Assembly (NCBI RefSeq): GCF_901827205.1
Contig: NZ_LR594675.1
Coordinates: 2,170,001-2,234,000 of the forward strand
From: Variovorax sp. PBS-H4
Lineage (GTDB): Bacteria; Pseudomonadota; Gammaproteobacteria; Burkholderiales; Burkholderiaceae_C
DNA length: 64,000 nt
Direction of reading: 5' to 3'
Below the pieces are notes generated by a model. The model was not told where the DNA came from and did not search any database. It was given only the letters and a program-made list of their open reading frames with translations. Of the stretch, positions 8,018 through 16,922 are shown one piece after another. A program made the translations under genes and the position numbers. The stretch's first letter is position 1. Each line of letters begins with the position of its first letter.

Positions 8018-8932
8018 ATGACAGTCGACCGGAATGCGGTACAGCCGTGGCAGTGGCCTGAAGAGGAGTGGCGTCGCCTGGTGCAGCGCGTGCGAGCCGG
8101 CCGCCGTCTCCGTCCGGGAAAATGGAAGAACGGCGCGCAGGTCGCGGTCGCCCTGTCATTCGATTCGGATCACGAAACCAACGAGTTGCGTGACGGAGGG
8201 CGCTCCATCAACCGCCTGGCATGGGGCCAGTACGGCCATCGCATCGGCATTCCGCGCATCCTGGCCCTGCTGGAAAAGCACGCCGTGCCCGCCAGTTTCT
8301 ATGTGCCCGCCGTCACCGCGCTCTTGTATCCCGACGAGCAGCGCCGCATCGTGGAGGCCGGGCACGAGATCGGCATCCACGGCTGGATTCACGAACTGAA
8401 CTCGGTGCTGGCACTCGACGACGAACGCGACCTCATGATGCGCTCGCTCGATACCCTTGAAAAAGTGACCGGAAAGCGCCCGACGGGCATGCGCTCGCCC
8501 TCGGCGGACTTTTCGGAGAACACGCTGCAGCTGCTGTGCGATTTGGGCATCTCCTATGATTCCTCGATGGCGGCTGACGACGACTGCTATGAGCTCGAGT
8601 TGTTCGGCAAGCCCACTGGCGTGGTCGAGCTTCCCTTCGACTGGGTGCGGGACGACGCGGTCTACTTCCTGATGCATCGCTTTCAGGGGCTGCGCCCCTA
8701 CACCGCGCCATCGGAAGTCTTCGATATCTTCAAGCGCGAACTCGACGGCGCCTATCAGGAGGGTGGGCTGTTCGAACTCACCATGCATCCGCACGTCATC
8801 ACCAACCGCTCGAGAATCTGGATCGTCGAGGAGCTGATCACCTACGCCAAGAGCCTCCCGGGTGGCGTGTGGTTTGCGCGGCACGACGAAGTGGCCGCGT
8901 ACGCCTTGCAGCACGGCGTCGAGTCCGAATAG
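8018..8932 (+). CDS. Polysaccharide deacetylase (NodB fold), PuuE/allantoinase-like
   Basis: A 304-residue protein of carbohydrate esterase family 4 fold. The start ATG 8018 is preceded by AGAAAGG; a TTG 42 bases upstream is the alternative. Visible motifs: LSFDSDHETNE (first metal/catalytic Asp region), SFYVPA, the metal ligands in IGIHGWIHE, and RSPSADFSENTLQLL. No signal peptide is present, so it acts in the cytoplasm. That matches the PuuE/uricase-linked allantoinase branch, which hydrolyses cyclic amides rather than cell-wall polymers. It probably forms an operon with the M20 hydrolase 85 bp upstream. Confidence 0.87.
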   Translation: MTVDRNAVQPWQWPEEEWRRLVQRVRAGRRLRPGKWKNGAQVAVALSFDSDHETNELRDGGRSINRLAWGQYGHRIGIPRILALLEKHAVPASFYVPAVTALLYPDEQRRIVEAGHEIGIHGWIHELNSVLALDDERDLMMRSLDTLEKVTGKRPTGMRSPSADFSENTLQLLCDLGISYDSSMAADDDCYELELFGKPTGVVELPFDWVRDDAVYFLMHRFQGLRPYTAPSEVFDIFKRELDGAYQEGGLFELTMHPHVITNRSRIWIVEELITYAKSLPGGVWFARHDEVAAYALQHGVESE

Positions 8933-8944
8933 GACACGGGGTTT

Positions 8945-8971
8945 CCCTGGCCGGTGTGCCCATGGCCAGGG
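8945..8971. terminator. Hairpin between convergent genes
   Basis: CCCTGGCC (8945-8952) and GGCCAGGG (8964-8971) form a perfect eight-base stem with an eleven-base loop. It lies between the stop of the deacetylase and the stop of the convergent dehydrogenase. No T tract is evident, so this may be a bidirectional terminator of the GC-rich type. Confidence 0.5.
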
Positions 8972-8986
8972 TGGGCGGATGACGCG

Positions 8987-9994
8987 CTAGAACTCCAGGA
9001 CGATCTTGCCGAAGTGACGGCCCGCCTCCTGGTACTGAAAGGCCTGCACGAGCTGCTCCAGCGGGAAGCTCCGGTCGATGACCGGCCTGATGCCGGTGAC
9101 TTCCAGGGCCCGGATCATGTTCTCCTGATCCGCCCGGCTGCCGACCACGATTCCCTGCAGGCGAGTCTGCTTGACGATCATCGTCGCGGCCGGGATGTCG
9201 CCCGACCGTCCGGTGAGGGCGCCGATCAGCGAGATATGTGCGCCGATCCCGGCCGCGGTGATCGATTGCACGAGCGTGCCCGCGCCGCCCACTTCGATCA
9301 CGTGATCGACGCCGCGGCCGCCGGTCCACTCGGCCACCGCACGTCCCCACGCGGGCTCGGTCCTGTAGTTGACGGTGTGCGCAGCGCCCAACGCGCGCAG
9401 GCGCTCCAGCTTCGCATCGGAGGACGAGGTCGCGATCACCGTGGCGCCCACCGCCCGCGCGATCTGCAAAGCGAAGATGGACACGCCTCCTGTGCCGAGC
9501 ACCAGCACGGCATCGCCGGCCTTCAGGGCGCCGTTGACGACCAGCGCTCGCCAGGCAGTCAGCCCAGCCGTAGTCAGCGTCGCGGCCTCGGCGTGGCTGT
9601 AGCCCGCCGGCGCGCGCGTGAAGCACAGGGCCGGCCGCACGACGACCTCGCGCGCGTAACCGTCGACGCCGTCGCCGGGCGTATGCGAAAAGTCGCCCAC
9701 CTGCGGGGGACCGTCCCGCCACTGGGGAAAGAACACCGACACCACGGCGTCGCCCACCTTGAACTCCGGGACACCGGCTCCCACCGCTTCGACCACGCCC
9801 GCGCCGTCAGACATGGGAATGCGGCCGTCCGCTGGCTCCGCGGCCCCGGTGACGACGCGGTAGTCGTGGTAGTTGAGCGAACTCGCATGCAAGCGCACGC
9901 GGATCTCGCCGGCGCCGGGTGGACCGGGATCCGGAAGCGTCACCACCTCCAGCCTGTCCAATCCCCCCGGGGCTCGGATGCGCAAGCCCCTCAT
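8987..9994 (-). CDS. NAD(P)-dependent MDR-family dehydrogenase/quinone reductase
   Basis: A 335-residue medium-chain dehydrogenase. The GroES-like N-terminal domain contains LNYHDYRVVTG. The Rossmann fold begins around VLVLGTGGVSIFALQIARAV, with the nucleotide loop near residue 170. The catalytic-zinc Cys/His pattern of true alcohol dehydrogenases is absent, so a quinone reductase or zinc-independent activity is likely. ATG 9994 has no good ribosome site of its own. It overlaps the stop of an 18-codon leader frame (9991-10047) that does have one, which suggests coupled translation. It lies downstream of a Bug gene on the same strand. Confidence 0.85.
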   Translation of the reverse strand: MRGLRIRAPGGLDRLEVVTLPDPGPPGAGEIRVRLHASSLNYHDYRVVTGAAEPADGRIPMSDGAGVVEAVGAGVPEFKVGDAVVSVFFPQWRDGPPQVGDFSHTPGDGVDGYAREVVVRPALCFTRAPAGYSHAEAATLTTAGLTAWRALVVNGALKAGDAVLVLGTGGVSIFALQIARAVGATVIATSSSDAKLERLRALGAAHTVNYRTEPAWGRAVAEWTGGRGVDHVIEVGGAGTLVQSITAAGIGAHISLIGALTGRSGDIPAATMIVKQTRLQGIVVGSRADQENMIRALEVTGIRPVIDRSFPLEQLVQAFQYQEAGRHFGKIVLEF

Positions 9995-10047
9995 GGCCGG
10001 GCCGTCCCGCTGCGCGGTGTGGAAAGGCAAGACGTGGTCGATAACAT
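9991..10047 (-). CDS. Possible 18-residue leader peptide coupled to the dehydrogenase
   Basis: An AGGAG ribosome site near 10055-10059 is well spaced from ATG 10047. The short frame (MLSTTSCLSTPRSGTARP) ends with TGA overlapping the dehydrogenase ATG (ATGA). The arrangement would let ribosomes reinitiate on the dehydrogenase, which lacks its own site. The peptide matches nothing I know. Confidence 0.35.
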   Translation of the reverse strand: MLSTTSCLSTPRSGTARP

Positions 10048-10072
10048 GAAGTGCTCCTGAGAGGTTTGGGAA

Positions 10073-11041
10073 TCAATTGAGCGTGATGCCGACCCGTTGC
10101 ACCACCAGGCGATTCCGCTCCAGGTCGCTCTTGAGGAAGGGGAGCATCTCGGGCTGGCGCATCGGGATGGCTTGAATGCCCTGGTGCTGGAGCGCCTGCT
10201 GCGCTTCCGGCGCCGCGAGGGCGGATTCGATCTCCTTGCGGCGCATGGCGATGTCCGCCGCACCGAGCCCGGCGGGCCCGGCGACGGCGAGCCATATCTC
10301 CGCCTTGAACTTCGGGAAGCCGCTTTCCGCCAGCGTCGGAATCTGCGGCGCGACCGACGTGCGCGCCGCGGTGGTCACGGCCAGGCCCTTGAGCCTTCCC
10401 GCCGCGACGAGCGGCGCCGCCGCCTGCGCCGGGACGATGCCCACGTCCAGAGTGCCTCCCATCACGTCGGTGATCACCTGCGCAGAGCCCTTGTAGGGGA
10501 CCGGCGTGGTCGTGAAGCCGGCCTGTTCCTTGAAGATCTCGCTCACCAGGTGGTAGGCGGTCCCGCTGACCACCCCTTCCGCCAACGGCGTCTTCGAGGC
10601 TTTCGACAGCCTCGCCAGTTCGGCCGGCGTGCTCGCGGCCAAGTTGTTGTTGGCCACCAGCATCGCCGGCAGGCTGCCGATCATCGCGATCGGCGTGATA
10701 TCCGCGATCGCGTCATACGGAAGCGCCTTGTACAGCCACGGATTGATCGTGTGGTTGGAACTGACGATGCCCAGTGTCAGGCCGTCCTTGGCAGCCCGCA
10801 CGAGCCGCGTCGTGCCGATGGTCGTGCCGGCGCCGACGATGTTCTCGACGACGATGGGGCGGCCACTGCTCTTGCCCCATGGCGCGGACAAAGCCCGCGC
10901 CATCGCGTCGGCTGCTGAGCCCGGAGGCGTGGGGACGATGAGACGGATCGGTTGCGAGCGATCCGTCGCCCCGGCGTTCACGTGGACGATGGCCGCAGCC
11001 AGGCCGAGGGCGAAAGCTCGCCTTGCAAGATCGAAAAACAT
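10073..11041 (-). CDS. Bug-family tripartite tricarboxylate transporter receptor
   Basis: A 322-residue periplasmic binding protein. The signal peptide is about residues 1-25 (RRAFALGLAAAIVHVNAGA). The mature domain starts QPIRLIVPTPPGSAADAMAR, the first Bug signature that wraps the ligand carboxylate. FTTTPVPYKGSAQVITDVMGG is the second conserved segment. Members deliver citrate, dicarboxylates or other carboxylates to TctAB-type permeases, or act as sensors. No tctA or tctB gene lies in the window. The downstream dehydrogenase is probably in the same transcript, and a LysR gene lies upstream on the same strand. Confidence 0.92.
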   Translation of the reverse strand: MFFDLARRAFALGLAAAIVHVNAGATDRSQPIRLIVPTPPGSAADAMARALSAPWGKSSGRPIVVENIVGAGTTIGTTRLVRAAKDGLTLGIVSSNHTINPWLYKALPYDAIADITPIAMIGSLPAMLVANNNLAASTPAELARLSKASKTPLAEGVVSGTAYHLVSEIFKEQAGFTTTPVPYKGSAQVITDVMGGTLDVGIVPAQAAAPLVAAGRLKGLAVTTAARTSVAPQIPTLAESGFPKFKAEIWLAVAGPAGLGAADIAMRRKEIESALAAPEAQQALQHQGIQAIPMRQPEMLPFLKSDLERNRLVVQRVGITLN

Positions 11042-11156
11042 TTTTGAGGCTCCCCAGCCCTGAATTTCAATGCCTGAATTCTTGCGATGGGCTCGGGTGG
11101 AGGCAACCCACTCTTGCTGGGGTGGGCCTCAGTGCCGCTAATGCATCGGCGCGTGC

Positions 11157-12146
11157 TCAGTGTTCTGCGATGTGCGCGCTGTCGAACAGCGCATCGCGCT
11201 GCTGGGTGTACCGGCTGGCCTCGTCCTGGAACCAGCCGAGCAGCGTCGCCATTTCAGGGCAGGAAGGATTGCCGATGAAGCGATAGGACGCCTGCAGCTT
11301 CACGCGCTGCGGAAATGGGACCACCAGGCGTCCCTGCAGCAGGTAGCCCAGCACCAGTCCGGCCCTTCCCATGGCAATGCCCTGCCCGCCAAGGGCGGCC
11401 TGTATGGCGAGGAAGGCATGGGTGAACTGGGTCCCCTGGCGAAGTGCCGACGCCGGGAGATCGACGCTCGCCGCGGCCAGCCACGTCGCCCACTCCTCGG
11501 TCGGCTCGGTCCCTTCCCAGGGATCGGCGGCGTGCACCATGTGGACGCCCTTCAGGTCGGAGGCCTTGCGCAGCGCCGGATGCGCCTGGAGGAATGCCGG
11601 TGTCGCGACCGGTACCAGCCATTCGTCGAACAGCGCCACGTCGGTCGCATCCTTGATTTCGACCGTGCCGAACTGGACGGCCGCTGCAATGTTCTCGCGT
11701 GCCATGCGTGCCGCGTCGATCCGGTCGGATTCGCCCACGATGCGCAGCGCCAGGTGCGGATAGGCGCGGTAGAAACTCCCGAGCCGCAGCGTGAGCCAGA
11801 ACATCGCGAAAGAGGGAGAGCAACTCACATTCAAGGGCTCCTGGATGCGGGTGAGGTCCAGGCGGTGCAGAGCGTTTTCCAGGCCCCTGAAGGAATCGCG
11901 GGTGGCCGTGAAAAGCTGCTCTCCCGAATGTGTCAGCTTCAAACCCTCCTGTGTCCGCGACAGCAATGCATGCCCCACGCGGTCCTCGAGCTTCTTGACC
12001 TGCTGGCTCACCGCCCCTTGCGACACATGGAGCACCTGCGCGGCCTTCGTGAAACTGCCACAGCGCGCCGCAGCGTCGAAGCAGCGCAACCACGCGAGCA
12101 CCGACGGCGACAGAAAGGGTGCGGCACTCGTTTTCATTAGTTTCAT
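11157..12146 (-). CDS. LysR-family regulator, GcvA-like
   Basis: A 329-residue regulator (start ATG 12146; ATG 12137 is equally possible). The N-terminal winged helix (SVLAWLRCFDAAARCGSFTK, then HVSQGAVSQQVKKLEDRVG) is at about residues 13-70. The effector domain includes LNVSCSPSFAMFWLTLRLGS, typical of the GcvA branch. It is divergent from the M81 hydrolase gene with an 82-bp intergenic region, where such regulators usually bind. It sits upstream of the Bug/dehydrogenase genes on its own strand, so it may control either unit. Confidence 0.9.
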   Translation of the reverse strand: MKLMKTSAAPFLSPSVLAWLRCFDAAARCGSFTKAAQVLHVSQGAVSQQVKKLEDRVGHALLSRTQEGLKLTHSGEQLFTATRDSFRGLENALHRLDLTRIQEPLNVSCSPSFAMFWLTLRLGSFYRAYPHLALRIVGESDRIDAARMARENIAAAVQFGTVEIKDATDVALFDEWLVPVATPAFLQAHPALRKASDLKGVHMVHAADPWEGTEPTEEWATWLAAASVDLPASALRQGTQFTHAFLAIQAALGGQGIAMGRAGLVLGYLLQGRLVVPFPQRVKLQASYRFIGNPSCPEMATLLGWFQDEASRYTQQRDALFDSAHIAEH

Positions 12147-12228
12147 TGAGATCGGCCGCACTATAAGTTGATTGTGCCGGCCTGTGCGGCGCCGAAGAAT
12201 CCGGTCCATCACATTGACAAGGATTCGT

Positions 12229-13725
12229 ATGCAGGTACTGGTCGCAGGTTTCAAGCACGAGACCAACACGTTCGCCTCCAACCGGGCGGATTGGGCAGCC
12301 TTCGAACGTGGCGAGACCTTTCCCAAGCCTGTCCAGGGGCCCGCCATGCTGGAGATGCTGTCGAAGGTGGATGTCTCGGCCACCGGCTTCGTTCGCCAGG
12401 CGCTGCGGCGGGGGTGGACCATCGCCCCGAGTCTCTGGTGCGGCGCCGTGCCTTCGTCGTACGTCACCGACGACGCGTTTGAGAGGGTCTGCGAGACCAT
12501 CCTCGGCGACGTGCGGAGCCTGGACTTCGATGCCGTCTATCTCGACCTGCACGGCGCTGCCATGGCAGAGTCCTTCGACGATGCCGAGGGCGAACTGCTG
12601 ACGCGGGTCCGACGCATCGTCGGGCCTTCGGTTCCGATCGTGGCCAGCCTGGACCTGCACGCGAACGTGACGCGCGCGATGCTGGAGCAGGCCGATGCGC
12701 TGGTCGCGTTCCGCACCTACCCCCATATCGACTACGTCAAGACAGGCGAACGGGCAGCCGAGTTGCTGGAGCGCCTGCTGCGACATGGCAGGCGCGAGGC
12801 GTTGCATTCCGAACGTCTTCCTTTTCTCATCTCGATCAACGTCCAGGGCACTTCCACCGAACCCGCCAAGGGCTGCTACGAGCTGCTCGAGCAAGTCGAC
12901 GAGCGCTTCGGTACGGTCTCCAGCTTTTGCATGGCCTTTCCGGCCTCGGATTTCGAGGAATGCGGACCGGTGCTCTGGTCCCACGGCGAAAGGGCCGCCG
13001 AGGCGATCGCCATGCTGCACGCGCACGTGGCAGAACCGACGCAGTGGCGCCTCGACGCGCCGGACGCCCGCGAGGCCGTGGAGGCGGCGATTCAGCGCGC
13101 GCACGGAAGCAGCGCTGCGGTCGTGATCGCCGATACCCAGGACAACCCGGGCATCGGCGGCACCAGCTCCACCACGGGCATGCTGCACGCACTGCTGGAC
13201 GCAAGAGCCGGCCACGCGTTCCCTGGCCGCGTCGCCCTGGGGGTACTCTACGACCCGGCGGCCGCGGCACTCGCCCACCGCGCTGGCGCGGGCCAGACCC
13301 TGCAATGTTCGATCGGGGAATCCGTCGAGACGCCCACGGGCGCAAGCGAACCCCCGGTCCAAGGCACGTTCCGCGTGGCCGCTCTCTCGGATGGCGTGAC
13401 CGTCTTCAAGGGCCCGAAGATGACAGGCTTCCAGACCCAGCTCGGCCCGAGCGCCTGCCTGGAGATCGAAGGTGTTCTCGTCGTCGTGTCCAGCGGCAGG
13501 ATCGGCGCCCAGGACCGGGAGCTGTTCCGAATGGTGGGCGTCCACCCAGAGGCGATGAAGATCATCGTCGTCAAGAGTTCTCACCACTTCCGGGCCGACT
13601 TCGAGTCCTTGGTCGAGGTGCCGGATTCCGACATCCTGTTCGCGCTGGCGCCAGGCATGCTGCCGGTTGACCCCGCAGATCTCCCGTGGAGAAAGATCTC
13701 GCCGGCCACGCGGCTTCGTCCTTGA
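12229..13725 (+). CDS. M81 family metallohydrolase (MlrC-like)
   Basis: A 498-residue protein, full length for the MlrC/DUF1485 family. The start ATG 12229 follows an AAGGA site. Family motifs are visible: the opening VLVAGFKHETNTFA, YLDLHGAAM (about 107-115), SLDLHANVT (about 142-150) and FRTYPHIDYVKTGERA (about 162-177), which supply metal ligands. The first described member completes microcystin breakdown, but most relatives in soil bacteria act on unknown small peptides or amides. It is divergent from the LysR regulator and followed after 150 bp by a Tat-exported hydrolase and a Bug protein. Confidence 0.88.
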   Translation: MQVLVAGFKHETNTFASNRADWAAFERGETFPKPVQGPAMLEMLSKVDVSATGFVRQALRRGWTIAPSLWCGAVPSSYVTDDAFERVCETILGDVRSLDFDAVYLDLHGAAMAESFDDAEGELLTRVRRIVGPSVPIVASLDLHANVTRAMLEQADALVAFRTYPHIDYVKTGERAAELLERLLRHGRREALHSERLPFLISINVQGTSTEPAKGCYELLEQVDERFGTVSSFCMAFPASDFEECGPVLWSHGERAAEAIAMLHAHVAEPTQWRLDAPDAREAVEAAIQRAHGSSAAVVIADTQDNPGIGGTSSTTGMLHALLDARAGHAFPGRVALGVLYDPAAAALAHRAGAGQTLQCSIGESVETPTGASEPPVQGTFRVAALSDGVTVFKGPKMTGFQTQLGPSACLEIEGVLVVVSSGRIGAQDRELFRMVGVHPEAMKIIVVKSSHHFRADFESLVEVPDSDILFALAPGMLPVDPADLPWRKISPATRLRP

Positions 13726-13878
13726 AAGGGTCGCGATGAATCCTGCGACTTGTCCCATCTTGTCAAGCTCCGCGCCATTTGGGAAAGCGGCTGGACGGGC
13801 GATTCCTAGACTCAGCTGGCGGCTTGAAGCCGCGCAAGACCGATCCGGAAACTTCCCACAACAGCACAAGGGGACCCC

Positions 13879-14826
13879 ATGGATCACACGAGGATTTGCA
13901 CATTGAGGACGAACCGGACTGATCTGTCCCGACGCGGGCTGCTGGCGCTCGCGGGGGCGACCGCGGCCGCCGCTGCGGCAGGTTGCGGCGGCGCAGGCGC
14001 GGAGCCGATCCCGGCGAGCGCAAGCGGCGGCTTGCCCGCTGCCGCGAAGCCGACGGCAACGCTGTTCCATACAGAATCCGGTGCCGGCACGAACGTGATG
14101 CTTCTGCACGGCTGGACCTGCGATTCCCACGACTGGAGCTGGCAGTTGCCGGTGCTCGAAGCCAGGTACCGCGTCGTTGCCGTCGATCTGCGGGGCCATG
14201 GCCGCTCGCAGGTCATGCCGCCGGGGGCATACGAGCCTGCCGATTACGTGGCGGACATCGAGTCGCTTCTCACCACGAAGTACGTCGGCCAAAGATTCAT
14301 CCTCGTGGGACATTCGATGGGTGCGCAGGTCGCCGCGCGCCTCGCTGCCCGGCGGCCCGACTTAGTCAGTGCGGTGGTCTCCGTCGATGGGTCCCTGGGA
14401 TTCTCGGCCGACCTTGTTCCGCTCTTTCAGAAGACCACCGACGACCTGGCCTCGCAGGATCCCGGCGTCGTCGGGCCGGCCTTGTTCGAGCTGTTCTACG
14501 ACGCCGCCACCGACCCGGCGTACAAGCGGTGGCACGCCAGGCGCCTGCAGGGCATGCCGATGCATGTCGTGCGCGAGTCCTTCGGACCGCTGTTCCTGGG
14601 CGCCGATCAGGTGGGTGTAGGCGAGGAGAGCGGGCGCTTCTGCAGAAGCCTGCCGGTCCCCGTCTACCACCTGTGCCGCGACCCGGCGCAGGCCGAGCGC
14701 ATGCGTCCTTGGTTCTCCCACCCCCGATCGAAGGTCGATGTTTGGACCGACGCCGGCCACTGGATCATGCTGGACCGCAAGGCCGATGTGAACACAGCCA
14801 TCACGGCCTGGATGGATGCGCTCTAG
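13879..14826 (+). CDS. Alpha/beta hydrolase with Tat signal, possible lipoprotein
   Basis: A 315-residue hydrolase. The N-terminus carries a twin-arginine signal (SRRGLLALAGATAAAA) ending in AAGCGG, which could be a lipobox with Cys about residue 34. The mature enzyme has the oxyanion-side HGWTCDSHDWSWQ, the nucleophile elbow GHSMGAQ (Ser about 137), and a C-terminal DAGHWIMLD with the catalytic His. It therefore probably works in the periplasm or on the membrane as an esterase, lactonase or haloperoxidase-like hydrolase. An AAGGGG ribosome site precedes ATG 13879. The Bug gene begins 37 bp downstream, suggesting that the hydrolysis product is the ligand. Confidence 0.87.
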   Translation: MDHTRICTLRTNRTDLSRRGLLALAGATAAAAAAGCGGAGAEPIPASASGGLPAAAKPTATLFHTESGAGTNVMLLHGWTCDSHDWSWQLPVLEARYRVVAVDLRGHGRSQVMPPGAYEPADYVADIESLLTTKYVGQRFILVGHSMGAQVAARLAARRPDLVSAVVSVDGSLGFSADLVPLFQKTTDDLASQDPGVVGPALFELFYDAATDPAYKRWHARRLQGMPMHVVRESFGPLFLGADQVGVGEESGRFCRSLPVPVYHLCRDPAQAERMRPWFSHPRSKVDVWTDAGHWIMLDRKADVNTAITAWMDAL

Positions 14827-14863
14827 CCAGACTGCCCTCCAACTCACCCCCAAAGGATCGAAC

Positions 14864-15847
14864 ATGTTCTCGAAGCGCTTCTCACTGGCCGTTGCAGGCC
14901 TCATGCTGTGCCTTCTACCCGCGCTGACGTTCGGCGGGCCGGCGCAGGACTATCCCGTCAAGCCGGTCAGGGTCATCGTGGCGTACAACGCCGGCGGGCC
15001 CATGGACGTCGGTGCACGCGCGCTCGCTGCCGGACTGAGCAAGGCCCTGGGCCAGCCCTTCGTGGTGGAAAACAAGCCGGGTGCCAGCGGCCGCATCGGA
15101 ACCGAGGCGGTCGTGCGTGCCGAGCCGGACGGCTACACGCTCATGTACGCCATTGCCGACCAGCTTGCGATCAATCCGCACATCTATCCCAACACGGGCT
15201 ACGACATGCTGACGGCCGTGGAGCCGGTGGCGCCGCTCGGTCGGCTGCCGATGGTGCTGGCGCTGCGCCCCACCTTCAGCGAAGGCACAGGGCAGGGCCT
15301 GATCAAACTGGCCAAGGCATCGCCTGGAAGGCTCACTTACGCGTCGTGGGGCATGGGCAGCCTCGGCCATTTGGCGGGGGCCATGATGGAGCAGATCGGC
15401 GGCATCGAGATGCTGCATGTCCCCTACCTCGGGGGCGCGCCGGCACAGGCAGCGCTTCTGGCGGGCCAGGTCGACATGCTGCTGGTACAGGTGCCCTATG
15501 CCGAGCAGCAAGCCAAGGCCGGCCGCATGAAGATCCTGGGCCTGACGTCGGCCCAGCGCAATCCAGGCTACCCGGCCATCCCCACGGTGGCTGAACAGGG
15601 CTTTCCGGGGTACGTTGCCGAGACCTGGAGCGGCTTGCTGGTGCCCAAGGGCACCCCGGCGTCCGTGAAGGCCAAGCTGGCGCGTGCCGTGAACGAATTC
15701 GTCACCAGTCCGGCCGGCCAGGCGCAGCTCAAGGAGATCGGCTTCGAAGTGATGACCGGCGGCCCCTCCGACTTCGCCGCCTTCATCCGTACCGAATACG
15801 ATCGCTGGGGCTCGCTGATTCGCACGCGCCGCATCGTCGTGCAGTGA
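14864..15847 (+). CDS. Bug-family tripartite tricarboxylate transporter receptor
   Basis: A 327-residue periplasmic binding protein. ATG 14864 follows an AAAGGA site and begins a clear signal peptide (KRFSLAVAGLMLCLLPALTFG). Bug signatures: YPVKPVRVIVAYNAGGPMDV after the cleavage site, NKPGASGRIG, and HVPYLGGAPAQAALLAGQVD. It is in one transcript with the exported hydrolase upstream and is followed by an AraC regulator gene 31 bp downstream. No membrane permease genes accompany it. Confidence 0.92.
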   Translation: MFSKRFSLAVAGLMLCLLPALTFGGPAQDYPVKPVRVIVAYNAGGPMDVGARALAAGLSKALGQPFVVENKPGASGRIGTEAVVRAEPDGYTLMYAIADQLAINPHIYPNTGYDMLTAVEPVAPLGRLPMVLALRPTFSEGTGQGLIKLAKASPGRLTYASWGMGSLGHLAGAMMEQIGGIEMLHVPYLGGAPAQAALLAGQVDMLLVQVPYAEQQAKAGRMKILGLTSAQRNPGYPAIPTVAEQGFPGYVAETWSGLLVPKGTPASVKAKLARAVNEFVTSPAGQAQLKEIGFEVMTGGPSDFAAFIRTEYDRWGSLIRTRRIVVQ

Positions 15848-15878
15848 TGGCGAAGAGTGGGCGAGTGGGGAGCTCCAC

Positions 15879-16919
15879 ATGGATATGCGAACCGCCAGAG
15901 CCATCCGGAGTGCAACGCTTCTGGGCTACCCGCAGGCCGCACGCGCCGTGGGCCTGGATCCGGCAAGAATGTTCGAGCGCGTCGGCCTGGACCTGCGATG
16001 CATGGAGGATCATGAGACCCAGATTTCCTTCGACGCATTTCTGCAGCTGCTTGCAGAGTCCGCCAGGCAGGCCGACTGCCCGGACTTTGCATCCCGTGCG
16101 GCCATCGCTCGGGGGACGCCCAACTATGGCACCGTCAGCCTTCTCATGCGGGAGGCCGAGACGCTCGAGGAAGCGCTCAACTTCTACACCTCGCACCTGA
16201 CGCTGCATGCGGACGGCACGTTCATCGAGTTGGACAAGCGCTTCCAGAATCCCCTCGTCTTCGTCGAAATCTCGGCTCGAACGCAAGAGGAGTCGTTTCA
16301 ATGCACGCAGTACGCCCTGGTCGGCATCACGATGCAGATCCGTTGGTTGATCGGCGACAACTTCCAGCCCGACCTGGTGTCGTTCGGCTTCCCCAGGCCG
16401 GCGCGCGCGGATGCCATCCAGCGCTTCTTCAAGTGCCCGGTCCTCTACAAGCAGGTGGTGTCCGGGCTGGTCCTGGATCGACGCGACCTGGAGCGGCAAC
16501 TGGTCACGTCGCCGCCATTTCTGCGCAAGCTGGCGCGTGACCAGCTGGCGTCCAGCCTCCCGCGGTCGCCAGGCAGCTTCTCGATGAAGGTTGGCCGGGT
16601 GATCCAGCGCATGATCGGCGAGGGCACTTGTGAGGCGAGTGCGGTCGCGGAGCACTTCCGTGTCGACCGCAGGACACTCAATCGCCGCCTGGAACACGAG
16701 GGCGAGACCTATTCCAGCGTGCTGCAGCGCGTTCGCGTCGATATCGCGTGCCGGGCCCTGCATGGGTCCGATTGCTCGATGACGCAAGTCGCCGATGCGG
16801 CAGGCTTCAAGAACCTCAGTTCGTTTTCCCGCTGGTTCCAGAAGTCGTTCGAGTGCACAGCCTCGGACTGGCGCTCCCAAGCCGCACGCGGCGGGAACGG
16901 CGCATCTCCGCCGGTATGA
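15879..16919 (+). CDS. AraC-family regulator with Arabinose_bd-type N-terminal domain
   Basis: A 346-residue regulator of the OruR/ArgR-like/'AraC-type arabinose-binding' group. The ligand/dimerisation domain covers about residues 20-210. The two helix-turn-helix units lie at about 240-335: AVAEHFRVDRRTLNRRLEHE and MTQVADAAGFKNLSSFSRWF. It follows the hydrolase-Bug pair directly and is the likely activator of that unit. It converges with the Old Yellow Enzyme gene, the stops being only a few bases apart. Confidence 0.9.
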   Translation: MDMRTARAIRSATLLGYPQAARAVGLDPARMFERVGLDLRCMEDHETQISFDAFLQLLAESARQADCPDFASRAAIARGTPNYGTVSLLMREAETLEEALNFYTSHLTLHADGTFIELDKRFQNPLVFVEISARTQEESFQCTQYALVGITMQIRWLIGDNFQPDLVSFGFPRPARADAIQRFFKCPVLYKQVVSGLVLDRRDLERQLVTSPPFLRKLARDQLASSLPRSPGSFSMKVGRVIQRMIGEGTCEASAVAEHFRVDRRTLNRRLEHEGETYSSVLQRVRVDIACRALHGSDCSMTQVADAAGFKNLSSFSRWFQKSFECTASDWRSQAARGGNGASPPV

Positions 16920-16922
16920 GGG

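Noticed and set aside
11254..14313. A 1019-codon minus-strand frame across the M81 gene and the Tat-hydrolase
   Set aside because: Only its last part coincides with the LysR region, in the wrong frame. The rest is antisense to well-supported genes.
16445..16681. Antisense frame within the AraC gene as a small protein
   Set aside because: It lies entirely inside a well-supported regulator gene and has no features of its own.
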